A stretch of 64,000 bases of DNA. Origin: JACDBE01 sp963714055 (lineage in GTDB: Bacteria; Actinomycetota; Acidimicrobiia; Spongiisociales; UBA5794). This document shows positions 39,539 to 49,337 of the stretch, piece by piece (the stretch's first letter is position 1; each line of letters starts with the position of its first letter). The stretch covers positions 2,356,001-2,420,000 of the forward strand of contig OY970227.1 of NCBI GenBank assembly GCA_963714055.1, written 5' to 3'. Both the position numbers and the translations under genes were made by a program. The notes under the pieces were generated by a model that did not search any database, was not told the DNA's origin, and was given only the letters and a program-made list of their open reading frames with translations.

Positions 39539-40431
39539 TGCTGGCTGCTGGGCTCTCGCCGGTTGACGGCGGTGCGGGCGCCGAACCACAGGTCGCCGAC
39601 CAGCTCCGCCCCGTGGTTGAGGCCCCACCATCCGACGAACCCCAGGCACTTCGCCTTCTCGCCGGCGGGCATGGGCACCCGGAGCACCGCCCGCAGGAAC
39701 CCCCACAGCTGATTCCACCGGGGGAGCATCGGCCGCGTGCGGTCGGGGTGGTACCAGGACGTGCGCTCCCGCAGCCCGAGCTGGCCCTGCCGGTTCCGGT
39801 GCTCCCGGTTGAGGAATAACGGCGCCTCCACCTTGGCGAACCTCCCCCGCATCACCAGCTCGTACATGAGCACCGTGTCCGACTTCGGGTAGCTCCCCAA
39901 CAGCGGAGTCTGCTCGAGGACCGAGCGGCGGATGACACCGAACACCTGCGGGATCTTGGTGCGGTCGGACACGTAACGGCGCAGCCGCTGGTAGGGAGAG
40001 GAGTCGTCGTACGACTGGTTGCTGGACAGGTCGGCGCCGTGGGTGCCGTTCTCGTCGATCTGCACCGAGTTGGCGAAGGCCAGGGAAGCGCTCGGGTCGG
40101 CGTCGAGCAGGGCGATGCAATCGCTCAGGAAGGTCGGGGCGATGAGATCGTCGTGGGCCATCCACTTGAACAGCTCGCTGTCGGTTGCGGTGACCAGCGA
40201 GTTGTAGTTGCGGTGGGCGCCGATGTTGGTGGCGTGCCGCTGGAGGCTGATCCGCGGGTCCCGGGCGGCGTACTCCTCGACGATGGCGACGGTCTCGTCC
40301 ACCGACCCGTTGTCGGACACGAGGATGGTGAAGTCCTGGTAGGTCTGCGCGAGCACCGAGTCGAGTGCCTCACGGATGTAGCCGGCGCCATTGAACACCG
40401 GCATCCCGACGATCAGCCGCGGCTTGGTCAC
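39535..40431 (-). CDS. Family 2 glycosyltransferase
   Basis: 298 residues with the GT-A fold start LIVGMPVFNGAGYIREALDSVLAQTYQDF, LVSDNGSVDET and the metal site in FKWMAHDDLI. The C-terminus contains Trp-rich and hydrophobic segments (GFVGWWGLNHGAELVGDLWFG). It transfers an activated sugar to an unknown acceptor. Both ends overlap neighbouring genes by 4 bp, so this is a tight three-gene operon. Confidence 0.87.
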   Translation of the reverse strand: MTKPRLIVGMPVFNGAGYIREALDSVLAQTYQDFTILVSDNGSVDETVAIVEEYAARDPRISLQRHATNIGAHRNYNSLVTATDSELFKWMAHDDLIAPTFLSDCIALLDADPSASLAFANSVQIDENGTHGADLSSNQSYDDSSPYQRLRRYVSDRTKIPQVFGVIRRSVLEQTPLLGSYPKSDTVLMYELVMRGRFAKVEAPLFLNREHRNRQGQLGLRERTSWYHPDRTRPMLPRWNQLWGFLRAVLRVPMPAGEKAKCLGFVGWWGLNHGAELVGDLWFGARTAVNRREPSSQQ

Positions 40432-41360
40432 CGAGCCGCCCGCGCCCGACGTTCGACGCTGAGCCGGGCGACGGCCGATATGGGCAGCAGGGTGAGGGCG
40501 ATGCCCCGCCAGGCCTGCCCCTGTGCGGGGTCGTACCTGATGGCGTCGAGGAAGTTGCGTATGGCACGGCCGCGGTCTCCGGCGCGCCGGTACAGGTGTC
40601 CGAGCCTGACGTGGTAGAACGACCGGCTGGGACCGTCCCGGTACAGCACGTCCGGGTGCTTGGCGCGCAGCCGGTCCCTGGCCACGATCCGCCGGTCGAG
40701 GCCGATGGCGCTGGGCTCGCCGTCGTCGCCGCGGAGGGCGAGGGCATCGTCGACCATGGCGAACGATGACTTACGGGCCAGTTCGATTATGAAGTCCACG
40801 TCCTGGGCGGCGTCGAGTGACTCGTCGAACCCGACCTCCTTGGCGAGGCGGGCGTCGACGACGACGCCATCGAGGTGCGGCGTCTGCTGCAACCCGAAGC
40901 GGGTGAGCGGATCGGTGACGACACGGACATCCGATCTCATCCCGGTCGCCTGGCGGGCATCGAAGACGGTGCGGTGGGCGACCACGCCAACCCCATCGGC
41001 GGCGTCGAGGATCTCGAGACAGCGGCTCAGCTTGCCGGGGAGCCAGGTGTCGTCGTCGTCGAGAAAGGCGACGAAGGCGCCGCTGGCCAGCTCGACACCC
41101 AGGTTGCGGGCCCGGGTCGGGCCGATGGCGACCTCGTTCCTGATCACCTTGACCCGGGGGTCGTCCACGGCGGGCAACCCGGCCACGGCCGGGATGGAGG
41201 CGTCGTCGACCACGATCACCTCGACCGGGACATCCTGGGTCAGCACCGACGCCACCGCGTCGCCGAGCAGGCCGGGCCGGTTGTGGGTGGGGATGACCAC
41301 CGAAACGTAACGGCTCGCCACCGGGACCTCGGTGATACCGGTCTCACCGGCTCGATCCAC
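40428..41360 (-). CDS. Family 2 glycosyltransferase
   Basis: 310 residues from GTG 41360 (GGGGAGG just upstream). The GT-A motifs are VVIPTHNRPGLLGDAV, VIVVDDAS and FLDDDDTWLPGK. The last ~70 residues form TPR-like helices (YHVRLGHLYRRAGDRGRAIRNFL). It is the first gene of the operon with the next glycosyltransferase and the sulfotransferase; the products likely build and sulfate a surface glycan. Confidence 0.87.
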   Translation of the reverse strand: MDRAGETGITEVPVASRYVSVVIPTHNRPGLLGDAVASVLTQDVPVEVIVVDDASIPAVAGLPAVDDPRVKVIRNEVAIGPTRARNLGVELASGAFVAFLDDDDTWLPGKLSRCLEILDAADGVGVVAHRTVFDARQATGMRSDVRVVTDPLTRFGLQQTPHLDGVVVDARLAKEVGFDESLDAAQDVDFIIELARKSSFAMVDDALALRGDDGEPSAIGLDRRIVARDRLRAKHPDVLYRDGPSRSFYHVRLGHLYRRAGDRGRAIRNFLDAIRYDPAQGQAWRGIALTLLPISAVARLSVERRARAAR

Positions 41361-41440
41361 GCACACCTCCCCTGATGAGCGAGCCACCCGTCGGCCCGCC
41401 TTCCCACTCGCCCGCACCGACCGTAGCCCTGGACCAGCCC

Positions 41441-41455
41441 TTACCCATCGCTTAG
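41441..41455 (+). promoter_or_regulatory. Direct repeat TTA-N8-TTAG upstream of the first secreted-protein gene
   Basis: TTA at 41441 and TTAG at 41452 are 11 bp apart, with CGC before the second. The same pattern occurs at 44186-44200 upstream of the related secreted-protein gene and of the response-regulator gene. OmpR-type regulators bind such repeats, so this is a candidate operator of the system encoded at 42.2-44.1 kb. Confidence 0.5.
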
Positions 41456-41534
41456 CGGCGACCAGGTGCGGCCTTTACATGGACTCCGGCACGCTCATCG
41501 AATAGTAGCCACACCCAGGAAGGGTGCAGAGACC

Positions 41535-42146
41535 ATGAAGAAGCTGATCCCATTTGTCATCGGTGCCAGCCTGCTCCTCGCCGTCGGAACGGCGTGGGCC
41601 GCCACCAACGACTCCTCGGGGCCCGATGCCGTCGACACCGTCGAGACGACCCAAACGCAGACGTCCACTGCCCCGGCGACCGGTGACACGACCACGGTGG
41701 CGGCAGGCCGGGCGGGATCCGTCACCTTCGGCAGCACCGGCCAGGCGCTGTCGGTCGAGTCGGTGTCCCCGGCCCGGGGCTGGAGCTACGTCGTGACCGA
41801 GGGCAGCGGCGCCGAGATCGAGGTGACCTTCCGCAAGGGGGGGACGCGCGTCGACTTCCACGCCGAGCTCGACGACGGTGACGTGGAGATCCGGGTGCGG
41901 ACCCGGACGGTCTCCGGCGCCACCACGACAACGGATCCCGGGCGGACCAGCACCACCGACGGGAACGTGACCGGCACGTCGTCCGACGTCACCGGCACTT
42001 CGTCCGGCGTCACCAGCACGTCGTTCGACGACAACGGCGGTGACGACAACGGCGGCGACGACAACGGCGGCGACGACAACGGCGGCGACAACAGCGGATC
42101 GGACGACGGGCCCGATGACGACAACGGCGGCGGCGGCGACGACTGA
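41535..42146 (+). CDS. Small secreted protein with unnamed beta domain and DDNGG repeat tail
   Basis: 203 residues: signal peptide (MKKLIPFVIGASLLLAVGTAWA), Thr-rich spacer, and a ~65-residue domain (AGSVTFGSTGQALSVESV, GWSYVVTEGSGAEIEVTF, DFHAELDDGDVEIRVR). A Thr/Ser linker and an acidic DDNGG tail (15-bp tandem repeats, ~42038-42095) follow. The domain aligns by eye with that of the protein at 44263-44862. It lies convergent to the histidine kinase gene, 6 bp from its stop. The function may be to sense or protect against an envelope condition controlled by the two-component system; this is inference. Confidence 0.72.
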   Translation: MKKLIPFVIGASLLLAVGTAWAATNDSSGPDAVDTVETTQTQTSTAPATGDTTTVAAGRAGSVTFGSTGQALSVESVSPARGWSYVVTEGSGAEIEVTFRKGGTRVDFHAELDDGDVEIRVRTRTVSGATTTTDPGRTSTTDGNVTGTSSDVTGTSSGVTSTSFDDNGGDDNGGDDNGGDDNGGDNSGSDDGPDDDNGGGGDD

Positions 42147-42152
42147 ACCGGC

Positions 42153-43433
42153 TCAGCCTGGAGACGCCGAGGGCATCTCCAGCACGACCCTCGCCCCACC
42201 CAGGGGGCTCGCTGCGATGGTGAGCGAGCCCCCACCGGTTTCTGCGGTGCGGCGAGCGATGTCGAGGCCCAGCCCGGTCGATCCGCCCCCGCTGTGCCCC
42301 CGTTCCAGCGCCTCCGCCCCCATTCCCGGCCCGGCGTCGTCGACGATCAACCGCACCACGCCGTCCTCGCCGGTGCAGGTCACCGCGTAGGCGACCCCCT
42401 CGGGGGTGTGGGCGAAGATGTTGCCGACGAGGGCGTCGACGGCGGCCTCGAGGTCCTCGGGGGGCGCCCAAACCGTGAGTGGTCCGTCGTCGAGCAGGTT
42501 GACCGCCCGTCTGCCCTGCTCCTCGGCGAGCGCTTCCCAGAACGCCACCCGCCCTCTCACCACTTCCGCCAGGTCCGTCACCACCCCTCCGTCCGCACGG
42601 CCGGGACGGCGAACCTCCCGGATCACGTAGTCGACCACACGCTCCAGCTCGGACAGGTCGTCGAGGACCCGCTCCCGGTCGGCTCCGCCGTCGAGACGCT
42701 CGGCGTCCAGGCGCAACGCCGCCATGGGCGTGCGTAGGCGGTGGGAGAGGTCGGCCGCCGTCTCCCGCTCCGACTCCAGCAACCGGGCCACCCGCTCGGC
42801 CAGGTAGTTGAACTGGGCGCCCACCTGCCGGATCTCAGGCGGGCCGGCGGGCTCGACCCTGGTGGTCAGCTCGCCGGCGCCGAGGCTGCTGGCGGCATCG
42901 GACAGGTCCTCGATGGGCCGCACGAAGCTACGCGCCAGGCGGTCGGCGAACGCCACCGAGATCACGACCAACCCCAGCCCGAGCAGGCCGAGGACCAGCC
43001 ACGCCGCCTGGACGCCGCGGTCGAGCTCGGTTTCGGCGACGAAGACCCGCACCACCAGGGGCTCCCCCCCGGCGCCCACGGCGGGGGCGTACACGGCGAT
43101 CCCTCCCTCGACCTCCATCGACCCCGCCGATGTCTGGACCGCGGGGTCCACCTCCTCGCCGGGACGCAGCTCGGCCCCCATCGTCGTCCCGTCGCTCAGG
43201 ACGAGGGAGAGGTCATTGCCGCCGATGGTGCCCGCATCGGCGATGCTGGACAGCGTCGCCTGCTGTCCCCCGGCCGTGGCGATCTGCACCCCGACCAGCT
43301 GGGCGTCGCGGGCGGCCTCGGTGAGTGCCCGGTCGTTGGCCAGCTCGTGCACCAGCCAGGCGAGGGGGACGATGAAGGCGATCACGGTGAGGGAGGCGAC
43401 CGCCACCGCGACGGCGATCAGCCGGAGCCTCAC
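42153..43433 (-). CDS. Sensor histidine kinase
   Basis: 426 residues from GTG 43433. There are two membrane spans (~4-27 and ~170-190) around an extracellular sensor of ~140 residues, then HAMP, the phosphoacceptor helix AADLSHRLRTPMAAL (His ~250), the N box LVGNIFAHT, G1 VDDAGPGMG and G2 GSTGLGLDIARR. It phosphorylates the response regulator whose gene overlaps it by 4 bp (GTGA). The H-box reads SHRLRTP rather than SHELRTP, a known variant. Confidence 0.92.
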   Translation of the reverse strand: MRLRLIAVAVAVASLTVIAFIVPLAWLVHELANDRALTEAARDAQLVGVQIATAGGQQATLSSIADAGTIGGNDLSLVLSDGTTMGAELRPGEEVDPAVQTSAGSMEVEGGIAVYAPAVGAGGEPLVVRVFVAETELDRGVQAAWLVLGLLGLGLVVISVAFADRLARSFVRPIEDLSDAASSLGAGELTTRVEPAGPPEIRQVGAQFNYLAERVARLLESERETAADLSHRLRTPMAALRLDAERLDGGADRERVLDDLSELERVVDYVIREVRRPGRADGGVVTDLAEVVRGRVAFWEALAEEQGRRAVNLLDDGPLTVWAPPEDLEAAVDALVGNIFAHTPEGVAYAVTCTGEDGVVRLIVDDAGPGMGAEALERGHSGGGSTGLGLDIARRTAETGGGSLTIAASPLGGARVVLEMPSASPG

Positions 43434-44113
43434 GCCGAGGGATCGACCAGCTTGACCCCGACCCCCCGTTTGGTCCGGATGAACCGGGGCTCCGCCGCGT
43501 TCTCGCCCAGCTTGCGCCGGAGCCATGACAGGTGCACGTCCACCGTCTTGTCGGCGCCTCCGTAGGGCTGACGCCAGATCTCGGCCATGAGCTCCCGCTT
43601 GGGGACCATCACGCCGGGGCGGGCCGCCAGGTAGGCGAGCAGCTCGTACTCCTTGCTGGTCAGGTCGAGCGGCCGCCCATCGAGGCTGGCGTCGCGTGCG
43701 GCGAGATCGACGACGAGGTCGGCGATGCGGATCTCGGTCTCGACGGGCTCTCCTCCGGACCGACGAAGGACTGCCCGGATCCGGGCGGCGAGATGGTCGG
43801 CGGAGAACGGCTTGATGACGTAGTCGTCGGCGCCGGCGTCGAACAGCCTGACGATTCCCTGCTCGTCGTCCTGGGCGGTGGCGACGATCACCGGGACCGA
43901 GGCAACCGACCGGATCATCTTCAGCACCTCGGCCCCGCCGACGTCGGGAAGGCCGAGATCGAGGACGACGACGTCTGGGGCCGAGGTCACCGCCTCCTCG
44001 ACGCCGGCGATGCCCGTGGAGGTCGATCGCACGTCGTATCCGAGGTCGGCCAGCGAGGTGGCCAGGGATTGGCGGATGCGCTGGTCGTCTTCGATGAGGA
44101 GCACCGAAACCAT
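43430..44113 (-). CDS. OmpR/PhoB-family response regulator
   Basis: 227 residues. Receiver domain: acidic pocket LLIEDDQRI, phosphoacceptor Asp in VVVLDLGLPDVGG (~53), switch Thr in VIVATAQD and Lys in YVIKPFSADH. The C-terminal winged helix (DLTSKEYELLAYLA, VDVHLSWLRRKLGE, RGVGVKLVDPSA) binds DNA. The start ATG 44113 has TATCGT 8 nt upstream. A direct repeat typical for this family lies 73-87 bp upstream of its start, shared with the divergent secreted-protein gene. Confidence 0.94.
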   Translation of the reverse strand: MVSVLLIEDDQRIRQSLATSLADLGYDVRSTSTGIAGVEEAVTSAPDVVVLDLGLPDVGGAEVLKMIRSVASVPVIVATAQDDEQGIVRLFDAGADDYVIKPFSADHLAARIRAVLRRSGGEPVETEIRIADLVVDLAARDASLDGRPLDLTSKEYELLAYLAARPGVMVPKRELMAEIWRQPYGGADKTVDVHLSWLRRKLGENAAEPRFIRTKRGVGVKLVDPSA

Positions 44114-44121
44114 GGGGCCCG

Positions 44122-44127
44122 ACGATA
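44122..44127 (-). promoter_or_regulatory. -10 hexamer TATCGT of the response regulator gene
   Basis: It lies 8 nt upstream of ATG 44113 on the minus strand, suggesting a leaderless transcript of the two-component operon. Confidence 0.5.
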
Positions 44128-44185
44128 CCGTCGGCAGGGCCGCTGCACCCCGGATCGGTAAACCGATTCCACCCTTGGCTTTGGT

Positions 44186-44200
44186 TTAGCGTCCGCTTAG
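44186..44200. promoter_or_regulatory. Direct repeat TTA-N8-TTAG between the response regulator and second secreted-protein gene
   Basis: TTA at 44186 and TTAG at 44197 (11-bp period), again with CGC before the second TTAG and followed by YGG. It matches 41441-41455. Its position between divergent genes would allow autoregulation and control of the secreted protein. Confidence 0.5.
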
Positions 44201-44262
44201 TGGTCGGTCCCGCATCATCGCCCCATACGTCTCAGGATTCCGCCGAGAGAACGGACCGAACC

Positions 44263-44862
44263 ATGATCCGCAGAGTAGGGATGATCGTCGCCTGGGCGGT
44301 GGCCACGATCGCTGCCACCGGTATCGCCGTCGCCGCGGTGGGCAACGTCGCCGACCAGGTCGTCGACACGCCTCCTGCCGCCGCATCGGCTGACGACTCG
44401 TCGTCCTCGACCGGAGCCGGGACCTCCGAGGTGATCCGGGGCGCCTCTTCGTCGTCGAACGGCAACACGTCGACGTCGAACGGCCGCCGGGGGACCTCGA
44501 CCTCGAACGGCGGGACGGCGACCTCGTCGTCCAACGGCGGGACCGCAACGTCGTCGAGCAACGGCGGTTCGGTGACTTCGACCTCGAATGGCGGGACGAC
44601 GTCGACGACCGAGGATCCGACGCCGGACCCGACCGCCACCGCCACCTACAACCTGGTGGGCGGCTGGGTCACCATCACCTACGGCCCGGGAGTGGTCGAG
44701 CTGGTGGGCGCCGCCCCCAACTCGGGGTTCTCCATCGAGATCAAGGAGAACGGCCCCGACCGGGTCGAGGTCGAGTTCGAGGGCGACGAACAGGAGTCGC
44801 GGTTCCGGGCCGACGAGACCTCCGGGGGCACCCCCGAGCTCCGCATCGAGGAAGACGACTGA
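44263..44862 (+). CDS. Small secreted or membrane-anchored protein with the same unnamed beta domain
   Basis: 199 residues: hydrophobic N-terminus (VGMIVAWAVATIAATGIAVAAVG), a long Ser/Thr/Asn/Gly repeat spacer (TSTSNGG units), and a C-terminal domain GGWVTITYGPGVVELVGA, PNSGFSIEIKENGPDRVEVEF, RFRADETSGGTPELRI. It corresponds to the domain of the protein at 41535-42146, here placed at the C-terminus. Together the two genes bracket the kinase/regulator pair. Not a family that I can name. Confidence 0.72.
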   Translation: MIRRVGMIVAWAVATIAATGIAVAAVGNVADQVVDTPPAAASADDSSSSTGAGTSEVIRGASSSSNGNTSTSNGRRGTSTSNGGTATSSSNGGTATSSSNGGSVTSTSNGGTTSTTEDPTPDPTATATYNLVGGWVTITYGPGVVELVGAAPNSGFSIEIKENGPDRVEVEFEGDEQESRFRADETSGGTPELRIEEDD

Positions 44863-44906
44863 CCGATCCAGCAAGTCGCCCAGCCCCGTCCCCGCAGGGA
44901 GCTGGC

Positions 44907-44951
44907 GAACCGGGCCGGACCCAGCCTCGCTGGCGGGTCACGGCCCGGTTC
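44907..44951. terminator. 11-bp inverted repeat between convergent genes
   Basis: GAACCGGGCCG (44907-44917) and CGGCCCGGTTC (44941-44951) are perfect complements with a 23-nt loop. It lies between the secreted-protein gene and lon and could end transcription from both sides. Confidence 0.55.
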
Positions 44952-44993
44952 TACGTCCCTGGGCGGTTCCACCGCACCGGCGTGGAGGGACGG

Positions 44994-47354
<2,361 letters not shown>

Positions 47355-47488
47355 GTCTCATCCTTTCGAAAGCAGTCGAGTCCCGGCCCGATGAGAAGGA
47401 CTCTGGACAATCGTAACGCTGTAATCGCGCGGCCGATTCCCGAATCGAGTAGGAAATCTGCGTGATCGGTACTCAGATGTCGGAGATG

Positions 47489-47878
47489 TCAGCCGTCGAC
47501 CATGAGGATGCCTGCCATCGAGGGGTGGATGGCGCAGAAGAACCGGTAGGTGCCGGGCGCGGCCGGGGCGGTGATCTCGGCCTCGCCGAGGGCTTCGATC
47601 CGCCCGGTGTCGAACACGCCGTCGGACGAGGTGACGGTGTGCGTGGCATCGTCCTCGTTGACCACCACCACCGTCGACCCCGCCGGCGCCGTCACCGGGG
47701 AGAAGGCGAAGTCGGCGATGACCAGCCGACCGTCCGTCGCCTCCGGTGGGACCGAGGAGGCGTACTCCGATGGCTGATCGGAGCCGTCCGCCGACGGCGA
47801 CCCCGGGCGGGCCAGGGCGACGGCGGTGGTCGTGGCGGCCACGAGGCAGATCACCAAGGTGGGGGTCACCCGGCGCAT
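47489..47878 (-). CDS. Cupredoxin-like secreted copper protein
   Basis: 129 residues: a signal peptide, then a plastocyanin/azurin-like domain with copper ligands His in DDATHTVTSS and Cys, His, Met in FFCAIHPSMAGIL. This is a complete type 1 copper site, so it should carry electrons outside the membrane. Its start is 2 bp after the stop of the DUF6529 membrane protein gene, so the two are cotranscribed and probably work together. Confidence 0.87.
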   Translation of the reverse strand: MRRVTPTLVICLVAATTTAVALARPGSPSADGSDQPSEYASSVPPEATDGRLVIADFAFSPVTAPAGSTVVVVNEDDATHTVTSSDGVFDTGRIEALGEAEITAPAAPGTYRFFCAIHPSMAGILMVDG

Positions 47879-47880
47879 CG

Positions 47881-48432
47881 TCAGAGCCCCGGGAAGCCGA
47901 CGGAGGTGAAGTACCACAGAGACGAGGTGAGCCACACCCCGGTCAGCAGGGTCACCAGCGTGCCGCCGACCAGCGGCAGCGCCCAACCGGGCAGCCGGTC
48001 GGAGCGGAGGACGAGGAGCTTGGTGGTGAAGGCCCCATAGAAGGCGCAGCCGAGGATCGAGTGGGTCACCACCCGGGCGTCGGTCGCCTCGAAGCCCAAG
48101 GCCCAGAGGCAGTGGTAGGCCACCGGCAGGGTGAGGAGGAAGGCCAACGTGCCCGACCAGCGGTGGAGGGTAGGCAGCCACGTCGGCTTGGTCCCCACCA
48201 AGGGGAGCCGACCCCACATCCACAACGCCGAGGTCAGCTGGCCCATGGCGAGGACGAAGGCGCCGGTGGCCAGCCACGCCTTCATCGAGATCACCGTGGG
48301 GAAGCCGAAGTCGATGATGGCCTGGCCGGTGGGGGCGTGGAGCCGGCCGTAAACGCCGGCCGACAACGAGACGGCGGCGCCGGCGGCGGCGGCGAGCAAC
48401 AGCGGCCGGACGGAGGAGAAGGGCCGTTCCAT
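47881..48432 (-). CDS. DUF6529-type four-helix membrane protein
   Basis: 183 residues with four to five membrane spans and His residues within them (LHRWSGTLAFLLTLPVAYHCLW, VVTHSILGCAFYGAF). These resemble heme ligands of cytochrome b561-like proteins, hence a possible electron-transfer partner for the cupredoxin encoded next to it. The family assignment (DUF6529) is from memory and moderately certain. Confidence 0.65.
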   Translation of the reverse strand: MERPFSSVRPLLLAAAAGAAVSLSAGVYGRLHAPTGQAIIDFGFPTVISMKAWLATGAFVLAMGQLTSALWMWGRLPLVGTKPTWLPTLHRWSGTLAFLLTLPVAYHCLWALGFEATDARVVTHSILGCAFYGAFTTKLLVLRSDRLPGWALPLVGGTLVTLLTGVWLTSSLWYFTSVGFPGL

Positions 48433-48603
48433 CGGGCGACCTCCCTACGGTGAGATCCGCGACGCGGGCGATGTGACCGGCGTGCCCGCGAGTATCGTCG
48501 CCCGGGCGGTCCGGTGCCGCCCTGGCGGTCGGTGGCGGAACAGGCGAGCGAGCGTCCAGGACGGCCCGGCGTCACCTGTCGCCGGGTGCTTCGGCTGGAT
48601 CCT

Positions 48604-49041
48604 TCACGCTTCGATCAGGGCGTCGACCGCGCTCTCGTCCATCGGGTTCATGTGGTGGAGCCCTTCGACGGACCCGAAGCCCCGGTCGGTGGACACGAGG
48701 CCGACGAGGTGGTCACGTCGGAGAACGGTGGCGGCGAGAACGGCGTCGAAGGAACCCAGGTCGTCGTGGGTGGTGAAGAGCTCGAGCCCGCGGGTGAGGT
48801 CTTCGCCGTCGACTTGGGTGAGCGGTGATAGGAGGTGGATGTAGCTGAGGGCGAGGTCACGCGCATCGCGGCGACCGCGACGCTTGGCTCGCACGTGGGC
48901 GAACTCCTGGATCGACTCGATCGTCGTCGTCGCCGCCAGCCTTCCGTCCCCGATGGCTGCGATCACGCGCCGGCAAGCGTCGCGGAGCGGGTGATGAGCG
49001 CCGACGGCGTACACCAGGATCGTGGTGTCCACCAGGATCAT
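48604..49041 (-). CDS. PIN-domain toxin (VapC-type ribonuclease)
   Basis: 145 residues with the acidic metal-site residues of PIN domains: ILVDTTILVYA, ESIQEF, GSFDAVLAATVL, VSTDRGF. VapC toxins cleave RNA, often tRNA or rRNA. It overlaps the antitoxin gene by 4 bp (ATGA), the usual toxin-antitoxin arrangement. Confidence 0.9.
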   Translation of the reverse strand: MILVDTTILVYAVGAHHPLRDACRRVIAAIGDGRLAATTTIESIQEFAHVRAKRRGRRDARDLALSYIHLLSPLTQVDGEDLTRGLELFTTHDDLGSFDAVLAATVLRRDHLVGLVSTDRGFGSVEGLHHMNPMDESAVDALIEA

Positions 49042-49289
49042 GCGAAACGGCTGCGCAGCTCGTCGATCTCGGCAGCCAGCGTGTCAGGATCACCTACCGG
49101 CATGGGCTCGGCGGCGAGCACGACGGCGGCCGCCTCGGCGCGGTGGGCGTGCTCGGGCGGAAAGGTGAGGTCGATCGCCTCGCGCACCAGGGTCGCCACG
49201 GAAGTGCCGCGGGCCATAGCTTCCCGTTCGAGCCGGCGCCGCTGCTCCGACCCTATCAACACCTGCAGTCGCTCCTTGAGCATGTGCAT
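49038..49289 (-). CDS. Ribbon-helix-helix antitoxin (VapB-type)
   Basis: 83 residues from ATG 49289 (or 49283). The N-terminus KERLQVLIGSEQRRRLEREAMARG followed by TSVATLVREAIDL is a CopG/RHH DNA-binding fold; the acidic C-terminus likely binds the PIN toxin. It should repress its own promoter in the 48-bp gap shared with valS. A TACAGT hexamer lies just before the start. Confidence 0.87.
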   Translation of the reverse strand: MHMLKERLQVLIGSEQRRRLEREAMARGTSVATLVREAIDLTFPPEHAHRAEAAAVVLAAEPMPVGDPDTLAAEIDELRSRFA

Positions 49290-49323
49290 ACTGTAGCAAG
49301 TCTCGACCGCCCGGAGGCGCCGG

Positions 49324-49329
49324 TAGCCT
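49324..49329 (+). promoter_or_regulatory. -10 hexamer TAGCCT of valS
   Basis: It lies 8 nt upstream of ATG 49338; the transcript would be leaderless. Confidence 0.5.
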
Positions 49330-49337
49330 GGCGAACC

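Noticed and set aside
47355..47488. HAIR (HspR) or ClgR box upstream of lon
   Set aside because: I looked for CTTGAG-type inverted repeats and CGC-N5-GCG boxes and found none; only an unrelated GAGTCC/GGACTC inverted repeat is present.
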